DNA from: Bacteroidota bacterium
Lineage (GTDB): Bacteria > Bacteroidota > Bacteroidia > Bacteroidales > Prolixibacteraceae
Direction of reading: 5' to 3'
Length of the DNA: 51,540 nucleotides
Assembly: GCA_024278975.1 (NCBI GenBank)
Contig: JAJRSD010000106.1
Span: 1-51,540, forward strand
A program made the position numbers and the translations under genes. The notes under the pieces are model-generated. The model was not told where the DNA came from and ran no database searches. It saw nothing but the letters and a program-made list of their open reading frames with translations. Position 1 is the first letter of the stretch, and each line of letters begins with the position of its first letter. Positions 8,294-16,751 of the stretch are shown piece by piece.

Positions 8294-10240
8294 ATGATTG
8301 ACCATGCTACCATAGAACGAATATTAGATGCAGCCGAGATCTCGGATGTGGTTTCCGATTTTGTTACACTTCGTAAAAGAGGGGTTAATCAACTGGGACT
8401 CTGTCCTTTTCATAACGAAAAAACACCATCGTTTACAGTCTCGTCGGCAAAAGGAATTTTTAAATGTTTTGGGTGTGGGAAAGGTGGTAACTCCGTGAAT
8501 TTCATTATGGAGCACGAAAACCTGACTTATCCGGAAGCGCTGAAATGGCTGGCAAGAAAATACAACATCGAAATTGTTGAAAAAGAGGAAACCGAGGAAC
8601 AGAAGCAACAAAAAGACGACCGCGAAAGTATGATGATTGTTTCGTCGTATGCACAAAAATATTTTACACGTTATTTGTGGGAGGAAAATGAGGGGCGTAC
8701 AATTGGGTTAAGTTATTTTAGAGAGCGCAATTTTAGAGATGATATACTGAAAAAATTTGATGTTGGTTTTGCTCCCGACGGAAAAACACCATTTACCGAA
8801 GCTGCACAGAAAGAGGGTTATAAAATTGATTTTCTTGAAAAAACCGGACTTACGATAAAACGCGATGATTGGATGCGCGATCGGTTTGCCGGGCGGATAA
8901 TGTTTCCCATTCATAATATTGCAGGACGGGTAATTGCATTTGGCGGTCGTATTTTAAAAGATGACAAGAAAATAGCAAAATACCTCAATTCGCCCGAGTC
9001 GGATATTTATCACAAAAGTCGTGTTTTATATGGTATTTTTCAGGCAAAACGAGAAATCTCGAAAACCGAAAAGTGTTATCTCGTTGAAGGCTATACCGAT
9101 GTACTTTCGATGCATCAGGCTGGAATTGAGAATGTTGTTGCGTCATCAGGAACTGCACTCACACCCGATCAAATTAGATTGGTAAAACGGTTTACACCAA
9201 ACATTACAATAATTTACGATGGCGACGAAGCGGGAATAAAAGCCTCGCTGCGCGGAATAGATTTGATTTTGGAGGAGGGTATGAATGTAAAAGTTTTGCT
9301 GCTTCCGCAAGGTGAAGACCCCGATTCGTTTGCAAAAAAAATGGGCGCAACCAAATATCTAAAGTATATAGAAGATAACGAAGCCGATTTTATTCAGTTT
9401 AAAACCCGCCTTTTGTTGAAAGACACCGAGAACGACCCGATTAAAAAAGCAGGTTTAATTTCAGATGTAATTCGCTCGGTATCAGTAATTCCCGACACAA
9501 TCACACGCTCGGTTTATATAAAAGAGTGTAGTAGATTGTTGGGTGTAAACGAAGATATTTTATATACCGAAGTAAGAAAACAGAAAACTAAACAGAGCGA
9601 AGATTTCCGAAAAAAGGAGTTTCGCGAAAAGGCAAAAAAAGCAACTGCAAAACCGAAACCTCCTGAAAAAATTAAACCAACACAGTTTTTAGTTGAAGAA
9701 CTCGAATATTTACGTTTTCTTTTAAAACATTGCAACGCTCCACTTTTTGAACTGGAAGGCGACGACGAAAATGAAACTGAAATGATAAGTGTTGGTGAAT
9801 TTATGATTCAGGAGCTGGAGGCAGATGATTTGGTTTCGGAAAATCCACTGTTTAAAAAAATGTTTTACGAGGTAAGCTCTATTTTGGATAAAGAGAATAT
9901 TGACACCTGGAAACATTTCACACAACATCCTGACAGTGAGATAAGTCAACTTGCCACAGATTTACTTTCTGAGAAATATATTGAGAGTAAAAGATGGGCA
10001 AAAGCCGGAGCATTTATGGAGCAAGAGGAGGATATTCTGGAAGTTTTAATACCCAAAATAATCAACGAATATAAATTCCGGAAAATAAAAATTATGCAGG
10101 CTGAGATTGAAAAACAGATAAATATTGAATCGGACAAAAAAGACTACGACAAAGTTTTCGATCTTTTAAATACAATGACAAATCTTAAAAAAGTTGAAAA
10201 AGAGTTCACTGATAAATTGGGTAGCCGTGCAATTAATTAA
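8294..10240 (+). CDS. dnaG: DNA primase
   Basis: Replicative primase, 648 residues, which synthesises RNA primers for the DnaB-driven fork. I chose the ATG at 8294 (MIDHATIERI) because Bacteroidota primases start there; ATG 8270 and TTG 8234 are also in frame. The zinc-binding domain has Cys37, His40, Cys58 and Cys61 (CPFHNEKTPSF, CFGCGKGG). The TOPRIM domain has EGYTDVLSMHQAG at about 263 and YDGDEAG at about 308. The C-terminal third is charged and helical, as expected for the helicase-binding region. Next gene follows after 12 bases. Confidence 0.96.
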   Translation: MIDHATIERILDAAEISDVVSDFVTLRKRGVNQLGLCPFHNEKTPSFTVSSAKGIFKCFGCGKGGNSVNFIMEHENLTYPEALKWLARKYNIEIVEKEETEEQKQQKDDRESMMIVSSYAQKYFTRYLWEENEGRTIGLSYFRERNFRDDILKKFDVGFAPDGKTPFTEAAQKEGYKIDFLEKTGLTIKRDDWMRDRFAGRIMFPIHNIAGRVIAFGGRILKDDKKIAKYLNSPESDIYHKSRVLYGIFQAKREISKTEKCYLVEGYTDVLSMHQAGIENVVASSGTALTPDQIRLVKRFTPNITIIYDGDEAGIKASLRGIDLILEEGMNVKVLLLPQGEDPDSFAKKMGATKYLKYIEDNEADFIQFKTRLLLKDTENDPIKKAGLISDVIRSVSVIPDTITRSVYIKECSRLLGVNEDILYTEVRKQKTKQSEDFRKKEFREKAKKATAKPKPPEKIKPTQFLVEELEYLRFLLKHCNAPLFELEGDDENETEMISVGEFMIQELEADDLVSENPLFKKMFYEVSSILDKENIDTWKHFTQHPDSEISQLATDLLSEKYIESKRWAKAGAFMEQEEDILEVLIPKIINEYKFRKIKIMQAEIEKQINIESDKKDYDKVFDLLNTMTNLKKVEKEFTDKLGSRAIN

Positions 10241-10252
10241 TCATTTTATACT

Positions 10253-10735
10253 ATGCGTACACTCTTTATTGAAAACCGCGAAGAGATAAATAAAATTATT
10301 AAAGCATGTAAAACATGTTTTTTGGGAATGTCGGAAAACGGACAACCTTATGTTTTACCGCTTAATTTTGCTTTAGAAAACAATACTGTGATTTTACATT
10401 CAGCACCCGAGGGACGAATGTGGGAAACAATTAAAGCAAACCCGAAAGTTTCTGTTACCTGGAATTTAGGCGAAGATTTAGCCTGGCAAGACGAAAAAGT
10501 GGGGTGCAGTTATCGCGTAAAATCGAAGTCGGTTTTGGTTGAAGGTGAAGTTGAATTTATCGATGATTTTGATGAAAAATACCGTTGTATGAAACTTTTA
10601 ATGGCACAATACAGTAACCGCGAATTTAAATTTAGTGCACCGGCAATAAAAAATGTGGGAGTTTTAAAAGTTCATATTAAAAAAATTACTGCAAAACAGT
10701 TTGGTGCAAAAGCTGATACTCCGTGGAATAGGTGA
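10253..10735 (+). CDS. NimA-like FMN-binding protein (pyridoxamine 5'-phosphate oxidase fold)
   Basis: A 160-residue split-barrel flavin protein of the group that includes Nim nitroimidazole reductases and other FMN-binding PNPOx-like proteins. Typical elements are the N-terminal IIKACKTCFLGMSENGQPYVLPLNF, the strand-turn LHSAPEGRMWETIKANPKVSVTW, and the closing VGVLKVHIKKITAKQFG. It is 12 bases downstream of dnaG and may be cotranscribed. Its stop is two bases from the end of the converging nucleotidyltransferase gene, with no room for a terminator between them. Physiological substrate cannot be deduced. Confidence 0.85.
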   Translation: MRTLFIENREEINKIIKACKTCFLGMSENGQPYVLPLNFALENNTVILHSAPEGRMWETIKANPKVSVTWNLGEDLAWQDEKVGCSYRVKSKSVLVEGEVEFIDDFDEKYRCMKLLMAQYSNREFKFSAPAIKNVGVLKVHIKKITAKQFGAKADTPWNR

Positions 10736-10737
10736 AT

Positions 10738-11217
10738 TCATATTTTTTTGCTTAGCTTAATTCTGTGTAGTTCCTCAACATCCAATTTATCTTTTATACG
10801 TGCAGATGAAATTTTGCTTTTGATTAAATCATCAAAACTGAGAACATTGTAAAAAAAATCTTCTTTCCGAACTAATTCACTTTCTTTCAAAGCTTCAGAA
10901 AAGCTCCTGCCCGGATTAAAATTAGTAATTAATTCAAGTTCAAAAACAGGACTAATTTTTATGGAAATGTTTTGTTCTCCTTTTTTTACTTTTTCTGGAA
11001 CATCATCAAAATTATAGTTTAATTCACGAAGGGTAGAAAGTAAGTTTTTTAAATTATTTCCATGAATATCAATCCAAAAATCAAGGTCGGCAGAATGACG
11101 CTGAAAGCCATGGAAATTAACTGCTCCACCGCCTACTAGTATCATTTCGAGATGGTGCTTATTTGCGGCTCTTATAAATGATTCAATTCTTTCAGGAAAA
11201 TTATCTAATAAACTCAT
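10738..11217 (-). CDS. Nucleotidyltransferase (DUF6036-like, AbiEii/MNT superfamily)
   Basis: A 159-residue protein with a DNA-polymerase-beta-type nucleotidyltransferase core: LVGGGAVNFHGFQRHSADLD at residues 27-46 gives the Gly-Gly motif and the Asp-x-Asp metal site (DLDFWID). A further acidic position may lie in FELELITNF. The C-terminal half (FDDLIKSKISSARIKDKLDVEEL) matches the closing helix of this group, where a Lys and the 'R.KD..D...L' motif are kept. The gene overlaps the upstream 62-residue ORF by four bases (ATGA), so the two are translationally coupled. Related enzymes serve as toxins or modify toxins in two-gene modules; that role is inference here. Confidence 0.8.
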   Translation of the reverse strand: MSLLDNFPERIESFIRAANKHHLEMILVGGGAVNFHGFQRHSADLDFWIDIHGNNLKNLLSTLRELNYNFDDVPEKVKKGEQNISIKISPVFELELITNFNPGRSFSEALKESELVRKEDFFYNVLSFDDLIKSKISSARIKDKLDVEELHRIKLSKKI

Positions 11218-11402
11218 TCTATAATAAAATTATTTTTTGCATCGTTCGGGTGTGGTTCATCTTTCGCAAAAACTTGCATCTCCTCACAAAGTTTCAAAAA
11301 AAATATTAACCGCTCGTGCGGAGTTCTCGCGAGTGCTTCTTTTAAACGGCGTTTATTGTTTTCTTCCTTCGAACCAAAAAATATTTTTTGTTCTGTTTCC
11401 AT
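11214..11402 (-). CDS. Small protein partnered with the nucleotidyltransferase
   Basis: A 62-residue charged protein (KEENNKRRLKEALARTPHERLIFFLKL, then a DEPHPNDAKNNFIIE tail). The first half should form one amphipathic helix or helical hairpin. I do not recognise a domain, but the same layout of a short helical protein directly overlapping a DUF6036-type nucleotidyltransferase recurs in Bacteroidota as far as I recall. A promoter-like TACTTTTA at 11407-11414 ends four bases before its ATG. Candidate antitoxin or adaptor. Confidence 0.7.
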   Translation of the reverse strand: METEQKIFFGSKEENNKRRLKEALARTPHERLIFFLKLCEEMQVFAKDEPHPNDAKNNFIIE

Positions 11403-11406
11403 TGTT

Positions 11407-11414
11407 TAAAAGTA
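11407..11414 (-). promoter_or_regulatory. -7-like box before the small-protein/nucleotidyltransferase pair
   Basis: TACTTTTA (7 of 8 to TAnnTTTG) is followed by AACA and then the ATG, the same geometry as at the sirtuin gene. It suggests a leaderless transcript. The -33 region is only T-rich. Confidence 0.35.
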
Positions 11415-11497
11415 GTAATTATTTCACTTGAAAAAAAACCAAAGAAATGAGATTACTTAAAGTCAGATTGAAAATTATATCTTTAGAAAAAAAACAG

Positions 11498-12535
11498 ATG
11501 ATTTTTGTAACAGGTGGAACAGGATTAGTAGGTGCACATTTATTATACGAATTAACTTCGGCAGGTAAAAAGGTAAAAGCACTTAAACGCAAAACCAGCA
11601 ATCTACAGCAAGTTTTAAAAACCTTCTCGTATTATTCTGAAAACTCCGAAGAACTTTTTAATCAAATAGAATGGGTTGATGGCGATATTCTTGAATACTT
11701 CTCGCTCGAAAAATTATTGCAGGGCGTAACCGAAATTTATCATTGCGCGGCAATTATCTCTTTTCAAACAAAAGAGCGTAGCAAAATGATTTCAAATAAT
11801 GTGGAGGGAACTGCTAATATTGTAAATGCTGCAATAGAAAATGGGGTTACAAAAATTTGTCATGTTAGTTCTATTGCGGCTTTGGGTCGTTTGGAAAATG
11901 GCGAATCGATTACAGAAGATACCAACTGGATTGCAACAAAAAAAATATCGGGTTATTCTGAAAGTAAGTTTTTTTCGGAAGCCGAAATTTGGCGCGGAAT
12001 TGAAGAGGGTTTGGATGCAGTAATTATAAATCCGTCAATAATTTTAGGACCTGCAAATTGGGAAAACGGCAGTGCCAAAATGTTTAAAACAATTTGGGAC
12101 GGAATGAAATTCTATACAAAAGGAATTACCGGTTTTGTTGATGTAAAAGATGTTGCCCGCGCCATGATTCAACTGATGGACGAATCGAATTTTAAGACTT
12201 GTAAAAATCAACGATACATTTTAAATGCAGAAAATTTAAGTTACCAAGATGTTTTTAGCCAAATTGCCGATGTGCTCGACAAACCAAAACCAACCATTTT
12301 TGCCACCAATGTTTTACTTGGTATTGTTTGGAGAGCAGCGACTTTTGCAAGTTGGATTACCGGAAAACCATCGATGATAACTCGCGAAACAGTTGCAAAT
12401 TCTAATGAAATAAATAATTTCGATGGCAACAAAATTACACAGACACTTCATTTTAAATACCTGTCAATTTCAGAATCGATAAAACAAACCGTCGGTTTTT
12501 TGGAGAACGACTTGGATAAATATTACATAAATTAA
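11498..12535 (+). CDS. NAD-dependent epimerase/dehydratase family protein
   Basis: A 345-residue extended short-chain dehydrogenase. The start at 11498 gives the family's immediate Rossmann motif MIFVTGGTGLVGAHLL; an ATG at 11447 would add 17 unrelated residues, and a TATCTTTA promoter-like box lies at 11478-11485, between the two. The motifs HCAAIISF, VSSIAALG and the catalytic-type YSESKFFSE (Tyr-x-x-x-Lys) are present, followed by INPSIILGP. This resembles dihydroflavonol-reductase-like and NAD-epimerase proteins of Bacteroidota; the substrate is unknown. Stands alone, ending before a repeat-rich gap. Confidence 0.85.
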   Translation: MIFVTGGTGLVGAHLLYELTSAGKKVKALKRKTSNLQQVLKTFSYYSENSEELFNQIEWVDGDILEYFSLEKLLQGVTEIYHCAAIISFQTKERSKMISNNVEGTANIVNAAIENGVTKICHVSSIAALGRLENGESITEDTNWIATKKISGYSESKFFSEAEIWRGIEEGLDAVIINPSIILGPANWENGSAKMFKTIWDGMKFYTKGITGFVDVKDVARAMIQLMDESNFKTCKNQRYILNAENLSYQDVFSQIADVLDKPKPTIFATNVLLGIVWRAATFASWITGKPSMITRETVANSNEINNFDGNKITQTLHFKYLSISESIKQTVGFLENDLDKYYIN

Positions 12536-12770
12536 ATTTAGTACGTCATTCCGGGCTCGACCCGGAATTTTCAACTTTATTAAGATACTGAAATAAATTC
12601 AGCAGAACGCTCTTAACTTAGGAACTGTAAGCAATTATTTCGAAACGTCACGCTGAACTCGTTTCAGTATCTCTGTTATTTTCTCATTATAACCAATTGA
12701 AATATTGGGTGAGTATCCGCAATGAAAATAAATTCTTGTTTCTCCCCTCGGGGGAGATGAAGAGGGTCGT
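12536..12770. repeat. Intergenic gap filled with dispersed palindromic repeats
   Basis: Three separate units are visible: ATTCCGGG CTCGA CCCGGAAT at 12548-12568 (REP-like, related to the pair at 39959-40025), a GTCACGCTGAACTCGTTTC unit at 12646-12664 of the same style, and TCTCCCC TC GGGGGAGA at 12741-12757 next to the Usp stop codon. No ORF. They may double as transcription stops for the two converging genes. Confidence 0.6.
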
Positions 12771-13880
12771 TTACGCATGAAAAACCAACAGCGGTGTATT
12801 CGAATGGAATACCATTTTTTGCGCCAGACTTGGATTAAATAGTCTCGAAATCATATTTCTTTTATGAGTTGTAAGCGAGATTATATCTATCTTTTCATCT
12901 TCGATAAAATGTTCGAGTGAGTTTAAAATATTGGTTCCGACAATTAATCGGCAATCGAATGCTTCTGTTCTGTACTTTGCTTTTAAAATATCTTTCATGC
13001 CATTAAGTTTTGCCAAATCCCACCCATTTCCGGAGGGCTGCCCAACATGAGCACAAATAACTTTAATATCGAATGGGTAAAGAATTGCCATTAATTTATC
13101 GAGTGCAACAAAGTCTTTTTCGTCGAAATTTGTAGCATATAAAACATTCGAAAAGTGCTTTAGTTCCTGTTCCGGTGTACTTTCAGGAACTACTAAAACC
13201 GGAACCCGGGCATTGTACATAATATCTGCGGTAACACTTCCAACTGTTCCTGTTTGTGCCGAATTTCCTGAGCTGCCCATTACAATTATCTGCGACCTGT
13301 TTTCGTGCGAATAAGCTAAAATATCTTCCTCGGCATACCCCGATTTAATTATAAACTCCGTGTTAATTGTCTCCCACTTTTCTTTTCCAATTTCATCTGC
13401 CAATTTCGAAATAAACTCCTGAAAACTTTCGTTGGCATTTTTTTCGGCGTACTCAATTTTTGTCCACAGTGTTGGGTCGTACGCGTAAACATCGCTAAAC
13501 GGAATCGAGTGAATTAGCGGATTTATGTAACTATGCATAAAAACTATTTTAACCTGCAAATGACTTGCAATACTGAATGCCATTTTACACGCTTTTTTAG
13601 AGTTAAGAGAAAAATCTATTGGAACCAAAATATGTCGTTCGTGTGGTTTGGTTTTATTATCAGAAATAATTGTTCTTTTACCAAGAAAATCATCCAAAAT
13701 AGGGATAGCATTATTTAGATCTTTCTCTATAATTTTAACCCGAACAGTTGAAGACGCAGCACCCTCGATTAAATTAATATTTTCAAGGTCGCACTCAATC
13801 TCTTTTGCCTCAAATCGCATTTTTAAAATAAGTGCTTTGGAATAAGGCAAAACTACGATGGTAATTAATTTTTCTTCCAT
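12771..13880 (-). CDS. Tandem universal stress protein with N-terminal DUF2007-like domain
   Basis: A 369-residue protein. Residues 1-75 (PYSKALILKMRFEAKEIECDL, then VRVKIIEKDLNNAIPIL) look like a DUF2007 'putative signal transducing' domain. Residues about 83-230 form a first Usp domain with the ATP-binding GSSGNSAQTGTVGSVT motif and VPVLVVPE strand. Residues about 240-369 form a second Usp domain, degenerate at the glycine motif (SLTTHKRNMISRLFNPSLA). The paired arrangement with one active and one decayed nucleotide site is common in tandem Usp proteins. It appears monocistronic and shares no operon with metK, which ends with its own terminator. Confidence 0.82.
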   Translation of the reverse strand: MEEKLITIVVLPYSKALILKMRFEAKEIECDLENINLIEGAASSTVRVKIIEKDLNNAIPILDDFLGKRTIISDNKTKPHERHILVPIDFSLNSKKACKMAFSIASHLQVKIVFMHSYINPLIHSIPFSDVYAYDPTLWTKIEYAEKNANESFQEFISKLADEIGKEKWETINTEFIIKSGYAEEDILAYSHENRSQIIVMGSSGNSAQTGTVGSVTADIMYNARVPVLVVPESTPEQELKHFSNVLYATNFDEKDFVALDKLMAILYPFDIKVICAHVGQPSGNGWDLAKLNGMKDILKAKYRTEAFDCRLIVGTNILNSLEHFIEDEKIDIISLTTHKRNMISRLFNPSLAQKMVFHSNTPLLVFHA

Positions 13881-13977
13881 GACTTTATGATTTAAAGATT
13901 TACACTACTATTCGTTTATTCGAGTGAAAGCCAAAGAATGTTTCATTTTGAAGACTAAATTCTTAATGTGAGTTATT

Positions 13978-14010
13978 AAAAAAGGGCGATTCAAAAGAAC
14001 CGCCCTTCAT
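13978..14010 (-). terminator. Intrinsic terminator of metK
   Basis: On the minus strand AAGGGCGGTTC TTTT GAATCGCCCTT is followed by a run of Ts. One internal mismatch. It lies about 25 bases beyond the metK stop codon. Confidence 0.8.
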
Positions 14011-14034
14011 GGTGTATTACTACATCCCCCGGAA

Positions 14035-15288
14035 TTAGATTCCGAAAGCTTTTTTTACCGTATCAACAAAATCGAGTTTTTCCCATGTAAAAAGTTCAAC
14101 CTCTTTTTCAACTTTTCCGGCATAAGGCGATTCGAATGTTTTTGTAACAGTTACCGGTGTTCGCCCCATGTGACCGTAAGCAGCAGTTTCCAAATAAATT
14201 GGATTCCGTAATTTCAAACGCTCTTCGATTGCTGCCGGACGTAAATCGAAAATAGATTTTACTTTCTCTGCAATTTCTGCATCAGAAATAGAAATATTTG
14301 CCCTTCCATAACTATTTACAAAAACTCCAACTGGTTCGGCAACTCCAATTGCGTAGGCAAGTTGCACTAATAATTCGTCGGCAACACCCGCTGCAACAAG
14401 GTTTTTTGCAATATGGCGCGATGCATAAGCAGCCGAGCGATCAACTTTCGACGGGTCTTTTCCTGAGAATGCACCGCCACCGTGCGCACCACGTCCGCCA
14501 TAAGTATCAACAATAATTTTGCGCCCCGTTAAACCGGTATCTCCGTGCGGGCCGCCAATTACGAATTTACCTGTTGGGTTTACATGGTAAATAATATTGT
14601 CGCCAAAAAGTACCTGTAAACGTTCGGGCAATTTAGCTATTACACGTGGAATTAAAATATTAATTACATCGTCTTTAATTTTTGCCAGCATCGGTTCGTC
14701 GGCATCAAACTCGTCGTGTTGAGTTGAAACAACAATTGTATGCACTTTTACCGGAATATTTTCGGCGGTGTATTCAATTGTAACCTGTGATTTTGAATCG
14801 GGGCGCAAGTAAGTCATCACCTTTTGCTCGCGACGAACATCTGCCATCTCCTGCAAAATAATATGCGACAAATCTAACGAAAGCGGCATATAATTATCGG
14901 TGTCTTTACTGGCGTAACCAAACATCATTCCCTGGTCGCCCGCTCCCTGATCTTTTTTCACTTCACGGTCAACACCACGATTAATGTCATCGCTCTGTTC
15001 GTGAATAGCGGTAAGTACTCCGCACGATTCACCATCGAAACGATACTCTGCTTTTGTGTAGCCAATCTTGTTTATCACTTTGCGTGTTACTTCCTGCACA
15101 TCAACATAAGCGGTTGATTTTACTTCGCCGGCAACAACAACCTGACCGGTAGTTACCAATGTTTCGATGGCTACTTTAGAATTTGGGTCGAATGCCAGAA
15201 ACTGGTCTAACAGTGCATCCGAAATTTGGTCGGAAACTTTATCGGGGTGTCCCTCCGAAACCGACTCGCTTGTAAATAAATAGTTCAT
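14035..15288 (-). CDS. metK: S-adenosylmethionine synthetase
   Basis: A 417-residue methionine adenosyltransferase that makes SAM from ATP and methionine. The start at 15288 ([21 protein letters not shown]) is the family start; an in-frame ATG at 15336 would add an unrelated leader. Signatures: GHPDK near the N-terminus, [12 protein letters not shown] (methionine/ATP loop), and [19 protein letters not shown] (phosphate loop with Lys and Arg). It is preceded by a SAM-II-type aptamer at 15380-15437, beginning at the predicted transcription start, so SAM feedback control of its own synthetase is likely. Confidence 0.97.
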   Translation of the reverse strand: MNYLFTSESVSEGHPDKVSDQISDALLDQFLAFDPNSKVAIETLVTTGQVVVAGEVKSTAYVDVQEVTRKVINKIGYTKAEYRFDGESCGVLTAIHEQSDDINRGVDREVKKDQGAGDQGMMFGYASKDTDNYMPLSLDLSHIILQEMADVRREQKVMTYLRPDSKSQVTIEYTAENIPVKVHTIVVSTQHDEFDADEPMLAKIKDDVINILIPRVIAKLPERLQVLFGDNIIYHVNPTGKFVIGGPHGDTGLTGRKIIVDTYGGRGAHGGGAFSGKDPSKVDRSAAYASRHIAKNLVAAGVADELLVQLAYAIGVAEPVGVFVNSYGRANISISDAEIAEKVKSIFDLRPAAIEERLKLRNPIYLETAAYGHMGRTPVTVTKTFESPYAGKVEKEVELFTWEKLDFVDTVKKAFGI

Positions 15289-15307
15289 AATAAATCCCTT
15301 TAATTTT

Positions 15308-15327
15308 GGCTGAAAAAAACTCAGCAC
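15308..15327 (-). promoter_or_regulatory. Hairpin in the metK leader between aptamer and start codon
   Basis: On the minus strand GCTGA GTTTTTT TCAGC forms a small five-pair stem about 20 bases before the ATG. It could be part of the expression platform of the riboswitch or simply mark the ribosome site. There is no T-run after it, so it is not a classical terminator. Confidence 0.35.
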
Positions 15328-15379
15328 ATTAAACATTAAAAAATTAAAACTGCGGGATGTTCGATTGATATTGAAAATA

Positions 15380-15437
15380 CGATTGTTTTAGCGTTTTTTT
15401 CATGTGGTTGCAATCAATCTCAAATCTTTCCACGTAG
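15380..15437 (-). promoter_or_regulatory. SAM-II-type riboswitch aptamer upstream of metK
   Basis: On the minus strand the elements of the SAM-II fold occur in order. A P1 stem has arms at 15430-15437 (CTACGTGG) and 15401-15407 (CCACATG). The loop between them has GATTT (15422-15426) and ATTGCAA (15408-15414). After an A-rich linker comes GCTAAAA (15386-15392). The pseudoknot pairs GATTG in the loop (15415-15419) with CAATC at the 3' end (15381-15385). This is the pattern I remember for the crystallised SAM-II aptamer (GAUUUA, AUUGCAA, GCUAAAA). The -7 box just upstream puts the 5' end of the RNA at P1. Confidence 0.8.
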
Positions 15438-15443
15438 CGGGTG

Positions 15444-15451
15444 CAAATGTA
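15444..15451 (-). promoter_or_regulatory. -7 promoter element of metK
   Basis: TACATTTG on the minus strand matches TAnnTTTG perfectly. Transcription would begin near 15437, exactly where the aptamer stem begins. The -33 region is only T-rich. Confidence 0.6.
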
Positions 15452-15459
15452 ATATTCTT

Positions 15460-15630
15460 ATTTCAAATAAAAAAAGTTACTTAGAATTATTTCCTGTTGT
15501 AGGTATTACCGGACCAATGGAATCTATATTGCAAGAAAATGACAATGGATTTTTACTCTATCAGGGAGAAGAATTTTCTTATACTGAAATGATTAAAATC
15601 TGGCTCTATCAAAAGTTTCTTTTGGAATAA
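15460..15630 (+). pseudogene. C-terminal remnant of a glycosyltransferase-like gene
   Basis: An open plus-strand frame without a start codon ends at the TAA at 15628-15630. It reads LELFPVVGITGPMESILQ, then ENDNGFLLYQGEEF, which resembles the 'PVVGT..GG..EII..G.NGFL' end of GT-B glycosyltransferases. The upstream part is gone, replaced by the metK promoter and aptamer region. It converges on an intact GT2 gene three bases away, suggesting an old deletion in a glycan gene cluster. Too short for certainty. Confidence 0.4.
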
Positions 15631-15633
15631 AAT

Positions 15634-16638
15634 CTACCCCATCAGAATAAAATCAACCCCTTCTACATAATTTTCTTTTACAAGAAACTCTTTTATCTGC
15701 TCGCGAACACCTGATTTTGTTACCATCGAAACAATAAAAATATTATCTGGTTTTGGAATTTCGGAATAATGAATAGTAGTTTTCAGGGTGGTTTTAAATT
15801 TTATTATGTCGATAAAACCATCGATAACAATTCCCTCTTTTTCAAGTAATTTCGCTCGTTGCCGGGTTTTTCTGCCTGCTCCCCAAACCCAAATATTTGG
15901 ATGAAACGGGTTATTTGCCACCGACCAACTTTTAAAATATTTAGCTTTGGTTTTAAAAAACGCTTCAGTTGAATACCGGTTGTCGGTGCGGGTTAGACGC
16001 ATTGAATAGTCGTGCCACTCTAAAAGCTGTTCATCTAATTTTGCCATTTTTACTCCGGCTGCCAAATATCGCAGTTGCATTTCGTAATCTTCCGGGAAAT
16101 CGCCATCGAAACATCCACCCAGTTTTTCAAATAATTCTCGCCTAAAAAAAATGGTTGGATTAATAACTGGTATTTCCACAAAACAGTTCAGGTCAATTTG
16201 TTTGGGTGAATAAAAAGAGTTTGCCCACTCCACAAATCGCTCGAAACCTGCACTGTTTTTGTTGTGTGGAACATATTTAACATTTGAGCCAACAAAATCT
16301 ATTTCTGGATTATTATTTAAATATTGCAACTGTTTTTCGAGTCGCCGGGGCATCGAAATATCATCGGCATCCATTCGGGCAATAAATTTTCCACGGGCAT
16401 TTTTCAATCCGCAATTCATTGCATTTGCCACCCCTTGTTTTTTCTCAATTAACAATCGAATCCGAGAATCTTTTTCAGCAAAACTATTGGCAATAGTAAA
16501 ACTGCTATCGGTAGAATTGTTGTTAATAAGCAACAATTCAAAATCATAAAACGATTGCTTGAGAATGCTTTTTATTGCCGCCTTTAAAGTTTTTTCGGCA
16601 TTAAAAAAGGGCAGTATTACTGAAACTTTAGGATTCAT
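15634..16638 (-). CDS. Family 2 glycosyltransferase
   Basis: A 334-residue GT-A enzyme that transfers a sugar from a nucleotide sugar, probably in cell-envelope or exopolysaccharide synthesis. It has the GT2 opening VSVILPFFNAEKTLKAAIKSIL, the ELLLINNNSTD strand, the metal site ARMDADDISMPRRLEKQ (Asp-x-Asp), and an EDYEMQLR general-base region. The last ~90 residues (IWVWGAGRKTRQRAKLLEKEG onward) form a small nucleotide-binding-like domain with a GxGxxxR pattern found in some GT2 proteins. Alone on this strand; the next upstream gene is separated by an inverted repeat. Confidence 0.9.
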   Translation of the reverse strand: MNPKVSVILPFFNAEKTLKAAIKSILKQSFYDFELLLINNNSTDSSFTIANSFAEKDSRIRLLIEKKQGVANAMNCGLKNARGKFIARMDADDISMPRRLEKQLQYLNNNPEIDFVGSNVKYVPHNKNSAGFERFVEWANSFYSPKQIDLNCFVEIPVINPTIFFRRELFEKLGGCFDGDFPEDYEMQLRYLAAGVKMAKLDEQLLEWHDYSMRLTRTDNRYSTEAFFKTKAKYFKSWSVANNPFHPNIWVWGAGRKTRQRAKLLEKEGIVIDGFIDIIKFKTTLKTTIHYSEIPKPDNIFIVSMVTKSGVREQIKEFLVKENYVEGVDFILMG

Positions 16639-16663
16639 TTATCGAGATAATAATATTTCTTAA

Positions 16664-16710
16664 ACTTCGACTACGCTCAGTTTGTCGGTCATAGTGAGCG
16701 CAGTCGAACT
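16664..16710. repeat. Inverted repeat of the ACTTCGACT..CGCTCA type
   Basis: Arms ACTTCGACTACGCTCAG (16664-16680) and TGAGCGCAGTCGAACT (16695-16710) are imperfect complements around a short spacer. Dispersed repeats with this wording are common in Bacteroidota intergenic regions. It lies between the GT2 and ABC genes on minus and may act as a processing or termination signal. Confidence 0.6.
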
Positions 16711-16751
16711 GTGTTTTAGTTAAGGGGACTTCTATTAATTCCATCAATGAG

